49,568 nt of DNA from an uncultured Lentisphaeraceae bacterium (GTDB taxonomy: Bacteria > Verrucomicrobiota > Kiritimatiellia > RFP12 > DVOR01): positions 1 through 49,568 of the forward strand of contig CASEMQ010000064.1 of assembly GCA_949289005.1 (NCBI GenBank), in the 5' to 3' direction. The position numbers and the translations under genes are program-made. How positions within the stretch are numbered: the first letter of the stretch is position 1; each line of letters opens with the position of its first letter. Under the pieces are notes generated by a model. The model was not told the origin of the DNA. It ran no database searches and saw only the letters and a program-made list of their open reading frames with translations. Of the stretch, positions 26,119-33,080 are shown in pieces.

Positions 26119-27249
26119 TCAGGCTTCGGGGTCGGGGGACTCGGGGGGCGCAAAGATGGGGAGCGCGGCGGGGTCGAGGCGCGGGGGGAGAACGATGAAG
26201 ATCTCCACGGGCACGGCGTCGGGGCCGTCGAGCCTCCAAGTGGTTGTCTCCTTGGGGCGCCAGACGGAATGGACGGGGCGGCCCTTGACGCGGATCACGC
26301 AGGAGACACCCGCCGGGAAGGTGAGCGAAAGGCGGCGCTGGGTGGTGCGCACGTAGAAGCCTTGGTCGTGGCGCGAGGCGCCGAAACGGGTGGCCTCGCG
26401 TGCCGGCAGCGGCACGGTGGAGGGCAGAAAGAGGCGTTCGTCGGGTTTGATGGCGGCGACGTCCGTGAAGTCGGGCACCCAAGGGCAGCTTTTGGGCAAT
26501 TCGGCGAAGTGGCTGAGCATGGCGTATTGGCGGCCGGTGGCGACGGAGGCGGGGACGCCCGCGGCGGCGGCGGGTTCGATGGGGCGCTGGTAGCCCACGC
26601 CCGTGAGCAGGGGGAGGATGGAGACCGCGTCCACCTCCGCGGGCGGCGGCAGGCCCACGATTTCGGAGAGTGTGGGCACCCAGTGGTCGGAGCGGATGGT
26701 TTGCGGGGCGACGTGGCCGGGCCACACCATATTGCGCCAGCAGACGATGACGGGCTGGCCGTCGCCTTGGGGCGCCAGGAGGATGAGCGCGTCGGTACGC
26801 AGGAGTGCGGGGAGGGTTGCCGCCAGCTCCGCGGCCGTGGCCTCCTCGCTCAGGAGCACGCAGGTGGGGGGGAGGTCGACGCTATCCTCGTCGCGCGAGA
26901 CGCCGCGCCATTTCATCATGGATTCGAGTTGTGCGCAGGCCGCGGTCCAGCCAAGGTCCTGCACGGGGATGAGGCGATAGCCCGCCGCGCTCAACACCGG
27001 CAGCGGCCCGCCCGAGCGGAAGTCGCCCTCGGTGAGCGAGGCGTTGGGCAGTGTGGTGCCCAACGCGCGCGCCTGCGCCAGGATGGGCGCGTAGGCTTTG
27101 GGGGCGTCCACCGGGCGTGGCGCCAGGAAGAGGATGTCGGGCCGCGAGCCATCCGCCCGTCCCGTCAGCTCCAACACCGCGCGCGTCGCCCAAGCCGTTT
27201 GGGCGAGGCAGAGCGCACACGCGGCCAGGAGAAGGCACCTCAGCGCCAC
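26119..27249 (-). CDS. Secreted protein, sulfatase/alkaline-phosphatase-like C-terminal features
   Basis: A 376-aa exported protein. Starting at the GTG at 27249 gives a signal peptide (LRCLLLAACALCLAQTAWA). The middle has a region like the end of sulfatase catalytic domains (DHWVPTLSEIVGLPPPAEVD, then SILPLLTG), but the N-terminal metal and formylglycine motif of sulfatases is absent. It may be a shortened, non-catalytic member of the alkaline-phosphatase superfamily. The C-terminal third is a beta-rich domain without recognised motif. The start overlaps the pgpA stop by 10 bp, so translation is coupled. The gene faces tRNA-Ser convergently across a 230-bp gap that holds only the partial repeat at 26055-26076. 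Confidence 0.6.
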   Translation of the reverse strand: MALRCLLLAACALCLAQTAWATRAVLELTGRADGSRPDILFLAPRPVDAPKAYAPILAQARALGTTLPNASLTEGDFRSGGPLPVLSAAGYRLIPVQDLGWTAACAQLESMMKWRGVSRDEDSVDLPPTCVLLSEEATAAELAATLPALLRTDALILLAPQGDGQPVIVCWRNMVWPGHVAPQTIRSDHWVPTLSEIVGLPPPAEVDAVSILPLLTGVGYQRPIEPAAAAGVPASVATGRQYAMLSHFAELPKSCPWVPDFTDVAAIKPDERLFLPSTVPLPAREATRFGASRHDQGFYVRTTQRRLSLTFPAGVSCVIRVKGRPVHSVWRPKETTTWRLDGPDAVPVEIFIVLPPRLDPAALPIFAPPESPDPEA

Positions 27250-27773
27250 AACCACAGGAAGAGCCCCCAGTTCACCGCCAGTGCGTAGAGTTGCGCAAAA
27301 AAGTCGTCCGCCACGATACCCCAACCGCCCGGCAGAAATTGCAATTGCCGCGCGGGCGGCGGCTTCAGCACGTCCAACGCACGGATGACCACGAAGGTGA
27401 GCGCGATGAGCCAAGGCGTCTCCGCCAATGGCAGGCCGATCGTCGCGATGGGATAGAGCATCCACTCATCCGCGCTGATGCGGCCGTCGTCTTTCTTTTT
27501 CAGGCAATCCTCGGCCACCGCGCAGATGGGCACCGCCAATGCCGCCAACGCCGCGCAGACCAACGCCTGCGCCCACGCCTGCGGCAACGCCACCGACAGC
27601 GCCACCGCCACCGCCACCCCGGGGAGCGACCCGAAGGTGCCCGGCGCGCACGGCGCCACCAGCCCGAGGCCAAAGCCCGTGCCCAACCAAACGCAAAGGC
27701 GGCGCAGGGGTGTCTTCCCCAGCGTCGCCTCGGGCGGCTGCCCGGCGTAAGGGTCCGCGCCCCGCCAGCCCAT
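27240..27773 (-). CDS. pgpA: Phosphatidylglycerophosphatase A
   Basis: A 177-aa membrane phosphatase that makes phosphatidylglycerol from its phosphate. Family motifs are clear: GTGFGLGLVAPCAPGTFGSLPG near the N-terminus, DDGRISADEWMLYPIA (acidic cluster) in the middle, and RALDVLKPPPARQLQFLPGGWGIVADD toward the end. Several hydrophobic helices separate them. The ATG immediately follows the stop of the upstream gene, and the end overlaps the next gene, so three genes are coupled. Confidence 0.94.
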   Translation of the reverse strand: MGWRGADPYAGQPPEATLGKTPLRRLCVWLGTGFGLGLVAPCAPGTFGSLPGVAVAVALSVALPQAWAQALVCAALAALAVPICAVAEDCLKKKDDGRISADEWMLYPIATIGLPLAETPWLIALTFVVIRALDVLKPPPARQLQFLPGGWGIVADDFFAQLYALAVNWGLFLWLWR

Positions 27774-28202
27774 TCACTGCCCTTTCGTCATGCGATAAAA
27801 GGTCAGGAAGGAGCGGATCACGTCTTCCTTGGTCACGTCGTCGATGGTATACTTCACGCCTTCGGCGCGGAAGGGCTCGTCGTGGGTGGTGGTGCGGGCG
27901 TTCGTCCGCACCACGCGGGCGTTCGCGCGGGGGAGAATGCCGTCGTTGACGTATTGGCGCGTCACCGAGTAGCACAGCTCCTCCACGTTGCCCTCGCGGT
28001 AAATGGTGAGGATGGTCGAGGCCGGCGCCTCGCGCACCGAGGCCACGCGCCCCAAGCGCCGCATTTCCTCGGCCACCTCCATCAAGGCCGGGGTGGCCAC
28101 CTCGCGCAGGAAGCGGACGAACCGCGCGTTCTCGCGCTCCGCACGCGAGGACTGCGAATCGCTCAGGAAAATGTTTTCCAGTTCCTGCTTCCAATCCGCC
28201 AT
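27774..28202 (-). CDS. Hypothetical cytosolic protein
   Basis: A 142-aa soluble protein that begins MADWKQELENIFLSDSQSSR. The N-terminal half is helical and charged, and the C-terminal half mixes strands (ASTILTIYREGNVEELCYSV; VVRTNARTTTHDEPFRAEG). I do not recognise a family. The ATG at 28202 is preferred to a TTG three codons upstream. It sits between a surface-repeat-like protein and pgpA with almost no spacing. Confidence that it is a gene comes from coding-like composition and operon packing. Confidence 0.62.
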   Translation of the reverse strand: MADWKQELENIFLSDSQSSRAERENARFVRFLREVATPALMEVAEEMRRLGRVASVREAPASTILTIYREGNVEELCYSVTRQYVNDGILPRANARVVRTNARTTTHDEPFRAEGVKYTIDDVTKEDVIRSFLTFYRMTKGQ

Positions 28203-28207
28203 GCCAA

Positions 28208-28798
28208 TCAATCCTCGAGCACGAAGTTGATGATGGGGAAGAAGGTCACCGGCGACGAGCGGATCACGTTGATCAGGCCGATTTGATAGCCGTAAATCGA
28301 GTCGGTGCTGTTGATCAGGCCGATTTGCAGGCCGCGGATGTCGTTGGTGCTGTTGAGCAGGCCGATTTGGAGGCCCTTGGCGACAATCGCCTCGTTCAAC
28401 AGGCCCACCTGCATGCCGCTCAGTTCGCCGGCGCTGTTCGCGCCGATGGCGATTTGCAACGCGCCCGCGCGGTCAATCACTTTGTTGCGGATCAGCGCCA
28501 ACTGCAAGCCATAGGCGTTCACCGCCTCGCCGCCAATCGCCAAATCCACGCCCGTCAGATTTTGGCACTTGCCCCAAGCGCTCAGGCGCAGACCCACGAT
28601 GTCGATCGTCTCGTCGCCCTGCAGGGCGAACCAGACCGGCGCGATGGTCCGCGTCTCCACACGCTCCTGCCGTTGCTCGGGCTGCCGTTCCTGCTCGGTG
28701 GGCTCCTGCGCGGCGGCGGGAGCCTCCTCCTGCTGCTGGGCGAACGCGCCCGCGGCCACGGCTAGACAGGCAAAAAGTGCCACAATCGATTTCTTCAT
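28208..28798 (-). CDS. Exported protein with 14-residue GLQIGLLN repeats
   Basis: A 196-aa protein with an N-terminal signal peptide (KKSIVALFACLAVAAGAFAQ), a Gln/Glu-rich linker of about 35 residues, and then a run of near-identical 14-residue units such as GLQIGLLNSTNDIR and GLQIGLINSTDSIY. Alternating hydrophobic residues with Asn/Gly turns suggest a stacked beta structure on the surface or in the periplasm. Similar repeats occur in surface repeat families of spirochetes and Bacteroidetes; I cannot assign a precise family. The repeats are also visible at DNA level, so copy number could vary by recombination. Confidence 0.7.
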   Translation of the reverse strand: MKKSIVALFACLAVAAGAFAQQQEEAPAAAQEPTEQERQPEQRQERVETRTIAPVWFALQGDETIDIVGLRLSAWGKCQNLTGVDLAIGGEAVNAYGLQLALIRNKVIDRAGALQIAIGANSAGELSGMQVGLLNEAIVAKGLQIGLLNSTNDIRGLQIGLINSTDSIYGYQIGLINVIRSSPVTFFPIINFVLED

Positions 28799-29310
28799 GT
28801 CAACGTCCTCGCTGTTTGTGCACGGAGAAGCGAACTCTCACGTTTGCTAAGAAGATACTCCATTTCGCCCAAAAGTGCAAGCATTAAAAAGGAGGTCAAA
28901 CCGAAAACTTTCGGCAAAACCTCCACTTCGATGCTTTTTGCGGAACTTCTCTTGGGCGTTCGGAAATGGTCGCGACATTGGGTCGATGCCTGTCGCTTGT
29001 CACAAATCGCCATCGCGCGCCGGCGATGCTTTGCCGGATGGCGAGGTTTTGGCATGCCGCTCGCCCTTGTTGAAAACTTTCGCAAATCTGTTGAAAACCT
29101 GTTGAACGCGGGGCGGGCCGGAAGAGGCCAAAATCCGTCTTTTCAATCTATGCAAGGGGTCATTTTCCGGGATGCGGCGTATCTCACCCACACCCCGCGC
29201 GACCGTTCCGGCCGGATTCGGCGGCTTTGCCGCCGCGCGCGTCGGCGCGGCCCATGCCACGCCCATCGCGAGCCGGCCCCTCCGGCCCATCGCGCACACG
29301 TCTTTCCGCC
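28799..29310. other. 512-bp low-GC intergenic region with DnaA-like boxes and a hairpin
   Basis: No gene is supported here. The stretch is visibly less GC-rich than its surroundings. At 29068-29108 three related nonamers lie on the plus strand, TGTTGAAAA twice and TGTTGAACG, spaced 21 and 11 bp, that is about two and one helical turns. A symmetric two-stage hairpin lies at 28891-28924. A replication-origin-like or regulatory role is possible. Confidence 0.45.
28891..28924. other. Symmetric two-stage inverted repeat
   Basis: GGAGGT, CAAA and CCGAAA are followed by a 2-nt centre and then TTTCGG, CAAA and ACCTCC, giving two 6-bp stems separated by matching CAAA internal loops. There is no following T run, so it is not an ordinary terminator. 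It lies about 95 nt upstream of the GLQIGLLN-repeat gene. Confidence 0.5.
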
Positions 29311-31389
29311 TCATCGCGCCTTGGATGTCCCCTCGCCCGCCTTGTCGGGGGCGTCCTCGCACGGGGTCAAGGCGATGGCGATGGGGTTGTCCGTGAAGAG
29401 GGGGAGCGACAGGTCGCAGACGAAGGTTTCGCCATCAAGGGCGACCAAGTCGCAGAGGCTCAGGAAGACGGGGCGTTTGCCCGTGGGGTCGTCGGCGAGG
29501 CCCTTCACCCGCCAACGGAAGGTGCGGGCGGCCCCGGGCGCGAGCGTGAAGGGCGCCTCGGGGAGGTTGCCCTTCACGCTCGCGCCCAACGTGCCCGGAA
29601 CCGGCAGCCAGGCGCCGTCGAGGCGGAACGATTCGCCGTAAATGTCAAGCCACGGCGGCAGGTCGGAGACCGTGAGGGCGCGGGGGGAACGGTTCGTGAA
29701 GGTGAGGGTGAGCCTCTCGCCCCGCAGGGTGAACGCGATCCAGCCGGGCGCGAGCGCGGGTGTGTCGTTGGAATAAGTGTGGGAGCCCGACACGCGCAAA
29801 CGCGTGGGAGCCTCGGGGGAACGCACCGTGCGCTCCGGTTTTCTCTCTTCCCATTCGCGGCGCAACGCCTCCTCCGTGGGCGGGGCATAGGCGCGCGCCG
29901 CGTGGACGGGATGGGCGACCCGCGCCTCGGAATCGAGCAGGTAGGCATCGAACGATGCCTCGACCGGCCCGCCCATGCCGGCCAACGTACGCATCGCCCG
30001 GCCCTTCCTGTCCGTGCCGAACGCCCGCGGCAAATCGGGGAACACGGTCTTGAAGCCTGGCTCCAACATGATCCCGCAATCGGGCACGCACCGTGGCGCG
30101 AGCCCTTCCCCAATCTCCAGGACGAACGGCTCCCCCGCCCCGGTCTCGGCCTCCAAGAGACCCGGCGCCGCAAAAATCCCGCAGTCCGTGAAGCGCACCG
30201 TCAGCAGCCCCTCGGGCATGGGTGCGACGCGCCAGCCCCCCGGCGCCTCCCGCGCGAGGGTCAGCCGCCGCCACCCGTTGTCCTCGGGCAGGGGCACCAC
30301 CGTGCGGAACCGCAACCCCGGAATCCGGTGATCGAAGCGGAGCGCATGCCATGTGCCGGCGAAAAGGACAGGCATGGCACACTTCAGTTCCGTGCGGCAT
30401 CCGCGTTGGTTCGCCTCGCCCGCGATCCGCCATCGAAGCGTGCGCGCCTCCCCGGGCCTTAGGCAAAGCGTTTGCGACACCTGCCACGCCCCGGGCAAAC
30501 GCAGCAGCGTCCACCCCACAACCCCGGAATGTGGCGCAATGCCACGCGTGGTCAGTCCCGGCAGGTTGGCGACGGTCAGCGTCTGCCGCGTGGGGTTGGC
30601 CACGCGCAGGGTGAGCACATCGTTCGTCACGGAAAAACGGCAGACCGTTTTCGGGAGCGGCGGCAAGCCCACCTCGCCCAACCGCGCCTTGAGCGCCGCC
30701 ACGATTTCCGTCGGAGTGGCCGCCTCGCCCAACCCAAGCCGCTCCCGCGCGAGCACCCATTGCGCACGGGAGTAACGCCGCGCGGCCTTCTCGCGCTTCT
30801 CCCACGGAAGGTCGGCGAAACGCGCCCGCACGCCCGCTTCTCGAGACGGGTTGCCCAACAGATTGTCCAGCCAAAACGGCAAAAACGCCTCATCCTCCCT
30901 GTCCACCCCGCGCAACGCGCGTGTGGGGCGCGCCAACCCGTCGGCGGCGAAAAAGAGGCATGCGGGCGACTCCCGCGGTTTCTTGGGGAGGTTGATGGCA
31001 CGCACCGCGCCATCCTTCCCCTCGCGCACGAACAGGCACGGCTTCCGGCAATCCTGCAAATTCCCCATCGGAACGGGCGCCCCGTTGGCCGACCAAAACG
31101 CCTCCGCCTCGAACTGCCCATCGTCCCGCCCCGAACACGACGCGGGATTCTCGATCACGGCGGAAGCGCCCTCCCGCGTCGCCAAGGTCGGCACCCAAAT
31201 CGGCTCGGCGAAAAGCGGCATCGCGCGATCCCACTTGGGCAACCACGGGATCCACGCCCCGCGCAAATCCACGGCCTGCGGCACCTCGCCCTCGGGCCGG
31301 TCCCGCTCGAAAAGCACGGTATACCGCCGCGCGGCCATCGCGGCCGCCGCGGCCACGCACCAAACAAACGCCAACGCAAGCCGTCTCAT
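29311..31389 (-). CDS. Large exported protein of unknown function
   Basis: A 692-aa protein with an N-terminal signal peptide (MRRLALAFVWCVAAAAAMAA). The rest appears beta-rich and repeats a theme in which a domain ends in a phrase such as LRPGEARTLRWRIAGEA or LAPGAARTFRWRVKGLADD, as in Ig-like or transglutaminase-associated beta-sandwich domains; at least two such units are visible. I see no catalytic motif. The ATG at 31389 was chosen because GGGAGG precedes it; the frame extends 18 codons further upstream without a site. A TATACT box lies on the minus strand at 31415-31420. It is divergent from efp. Confidence 0.7.
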   Translation of the reverse strand: MRRLALAFVWCVAAAAAMAARRYTVLFERDRPEGEVPQAVDLRGAWIPWLPKWDRAMPLFAEPIWVPTLATREGASAVIENPASCSGRDDGQFEAEAFWSANGAPVPMGNLQDCRKPCLFVREGKDGAVRAINLPKKPRESPACLFFAADGLARPTRALRGVDREDEAFLPFWLDNLLGNPSREAGVRARFADLPWEKREKAARRYSRAQWVLARERLGLGEAATPTEIVAALKARLGEVGLPPLPKTVCRFSVTNDVLTLRVANPTRQTLTVANLPGLTTRGIAPHSGVVGWTLLRLPGAWQVSQTLCLRPGEARTLRWRIAGEANQRGCRTELKCAMPVLFAGTWHALRFDHRIPGLRFRTVVPLPEDNGWRRLTLAREAPGGWRVAPMPEGLLTVRFTDCGIFAAPGLLEAETGAGEPFVLEIGEGLAPRCVPDCGIMLEPGFKTVFPDLPRAFGTDRKGRAMRTLAGMGGPVEASFDAYLLDSEARVAHPVHAARAYAPPTEEALRREWEERKPERTVRSPEAPTRLRVSGSHTYSNDTPALAPGWIAFTLRGERLTLTFTNRSPRALTVSDLPPWLDIYGESFRLDGAWLPVPGTLGASVKGNLPEAPFTLAPGAARTFRWRVKGLADDPTGKRPVFLSLCDLVALDGETFVCDLSLPLFTDNPIAIALTPCEDAPDKAGEGTSKAR

Positions 31390-31414
31390 CGCACCCTCCC
31401 TGACTGTCCCCACA

Positions 31415-31420
31415 AGTATA
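31415..31420 (-). promoter_or_regulatory. -10 box for the large exported protein gene
   Basis: TATACT on the minus strand, 25 nt before the chosen ATG. It forms a divergent pair with the efp promoter. Confidence 0.45.
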
Positions 31421-31467
31421 TCCCAACCGCCGCGCACGCGCAAACCTTCCCGGGGCGGCGTGCCTGT

Positions 31468-31497
31468 TTGACGGCGGGGGCGCGAGTGCGCTATACT
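31468..31497 (+). promoter_or_regulatory. efp promoter
   Basis: TTGACG at 31468-31473 and TATACT at 31492-31497 with an 18-bp spacer, a good sigma-70-type promoter giving a leader of about 35 nt before efp. Confidence 0.65.
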
Positions 31498-31538
31498 TTC
31501 ACGGTTTTATTGGTTCAAGAAGGACAACGAGTCTCGCC

Positions 31539-32102
31539 ATGTATACCGCTTCCGATCTCAAGAAGGGCCTCAAGATCATGTTCGAGGGGCAGCCGTGGAT
31601 CATCACCGACTTCGACTTTTCCAAGCCGGGCAAGGGGCAGGCCATCTACAACTGCCGCCTGCGCAACATGCTCAACGGCTCGGGGAAGACCTGCTCGTTC
31701 CGATCGAACGACCGCTTCGAGAAGCCGGATCTCGCGCAGACCCCGCTTGTCTACTCCTACGAGGACAACGGCACCTACGTCTTCAACGATGCCGACTACA
31801 ACGAGATCCGCGTCTCCAAGGACGTCTTGGGCGACAAGGTCTACTTCCTCACCGACGGGCTGGAGGTCGACGCGCTGCTCTACCAGGAGTCCGTCATCGA
31901 CATTGAGTTGCCCTCGTTCATCGAGCGCAAGGTCATCAAGTGCGACCCGGGCGTGCGCGGCAACACCGCCGCCGGCAAGGTCACCAAGCCCGGCACGGTC
32001 GAGGGCGGCTATCAGCTGCCCGTGCCCCTCTTCATCAACGAGGGCGACATCATCCGCATCGACACCCGCACCGGCGAATACGCCGACCGCGTGAAGGCCT
32101 GA
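31539..32102 (+). CDS. efp: Elongation factor P
   Basis: A 187-aa EF-P, which binds between the P and E sites of stalled ribosomes and helps form bonds between prolines. The three-domain length is normal. The tip of domain I reads SKPGKGQAIYNCRL, placing Lys32 where E. coli EF-P has its lysylated Lys34, so modification by an EpmA-like enzyme is likely; no epmA or epmB gene is in the window. The C-terminal domains carry the usual DPGVRGNTAAGKVTKPGTVE. Expressed from a clear promoter and followed 16 bp later by a TPR membrane protein gene. Confidence 0.97.
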   Translation: MYTASDLKKGLKIMFEGQPWIITDFDFSKPGKGQAIYNCRLRNMLNGSGKTCSFRSNDRFEKPDLAQTPLVYSYEDNGTYVFNDADYNEIRVSKDVLGDKVYFLTDGLEVDALLYQESVIDIELPSFIERKVIKCDPGVRGNTAAGKVTKPGTVEGGYQLPVPLFINEGDIIRIDTRTGEYADRVKA

Positions 32103-32118
32103 GCAAGGAGCCACGAGC

Positions 32119-32904
32119 ATGGCCAAGAAGGAGTTGCCCACCCTCAAGGACGTCTCGCGCGTCCCCGAAGAACTGAAGCCCGTGGTCGATTGGTGGCAGG
32201 ATCACGGCCCCAAGACCCTCACTTGGGTGGTGGCCGCCGTGGCCGTCTGCGCCGCCGCTTACCTCTGGCATGCCAAGGCCACCTCCGCCGACGCCAACGC
32301 CGTCGTCGCGCTCGCCGGCGCCTCCCAGACCGACGAGTTTGAGGCCATCGCCGCCCTCGGCACCGATGCCGCCCCCCTCGCCCGCCTGGACTTGGCCCAC
32401 GGGCTCTACGCCTCCGGCGACTACGAGAACGCCCTCGCCGTCTACGAGGCCGGCCTCGGCGAAATCGACGATCCCGCGCTGAAGGACATCGCCGCCGTCG
32501 GCCGCGTCTGCACGCTCGAGGCCCTCGGCCGCCTGGACGAAGCCCTCGCCGCCGCCAACGAGCTGGAAGCAGCCTTCGCCAATGCCTCCCGGCCGCACTA
32601 CCTGGCCTCCGAGCTGACCCTCGCCAAAGTGCGCATCCTCTGCCAGCAAGGCGACAAGGCCGCCGCGCAAAAGGCCCTCGAGCCCCTGCTCAACGCCCCC
32701 GAAGGCTCCCCCTTGGCCAAGTACAAGGCTCAGGCCGAGCGCACCGCGAAAATCGTCGCCGCCTACGAGAAGAAAGACCTCTTCGCGCAGGCTGCCGACC
32801 TTGCCAAGCCCGCCGCCCCGGCGGCCGACAAGGCGGAAGCCCCTGCGCCCGTCGCCCCGGCGGCACCCGCCCCCAAGGCGGAGCCTCCCGCCCCGGCCAA
32901 GTAA
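32119..32904 (+). CDS. TPR membrane protein, YfgM-like
   Basis: A 261-aa protein with one membrane helix (residues about 33-52, TLTWVVAAVAVCAAAYLW) after a short cytoplasmic N-terminus. The exported part has tetratricopeptide-like helices (ARLDLAHGLYASGDYENALAVYEAGL and similar) and an Ala/Pro-rich tail. The layout resembles YfgM, an ancillary SecYEG-associated chaperone partner; that assignment is inferred from topology, not a signature. It follows efp by 16 bp and ends at a strong terminator. Confidence 0.72.
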   Translation: MAKKELPTLKDVSRVPEELKPVVDWWQDHGPKTLTWVVAAVAVCAAAYLWHAKATSADANAVVALAGASQTDEFEAIAALGTDAAPLARLDLAHGLYASGDYENALAVYEAGLGEIDDPALKDIAAVGRVCTLEALGRLDEALAAANELEAAFANASRPHYLASELTLAKVRILCQQGDKAAAQKALEPLLNAPEGSPLAKYKAQAERTAKIVAAYEKKDLFAQAADLAKPAAPAADKAEAPAPVAPAAPAPKAEPPAPAK

Positions 32905-32922
32905 GCCGCGCGCGCGGAAAGA

Positions 32923-32969
32923 CACGAGGCGGCGCACCCATCCGGGCGCGCCGCCTCGTGCGTATTTTT
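32923..32969 (+). terminator. Intrinsic terminator after the efp operon
   Basis: A 13-bp perfect stem (CACGAGGCGGCGC with GCGCCGCCTCGTG) is followed by a run of five T. Confidence 0.9.
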
Positions 32970-33068
32970 CCCTCCCATCCGTTCCGGCGCGCGGCAACAC
33001 GCCTGCGCACGGCGATAGGCAGGGGGAAAAAAGGCGTCGTTTCCCGCCGTTCCGACGGCGGGTGTGCC

Positions 33069-33074
33069 TATAAT
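33069..33074 (+). promoter_or_regulatory. -10 box placed 6 nt before the GH95 start
   Basis: A perfect TATAAT lies so near the ATG at 33081 that transcription would begin at or next to the start codon, implying a leaderless mRNA. No Shine-Dalgarno is visible. Confidence 0.5.
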
Positions 33075-33080
33075 GGCGGC

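Noticed and set aside
26119..27249. Full sulfatase assignment
   Set aside because: Only the distal region resembles a sulfatase; the CxPxR formylglycine motif and N-terminal metal ligands are missing.
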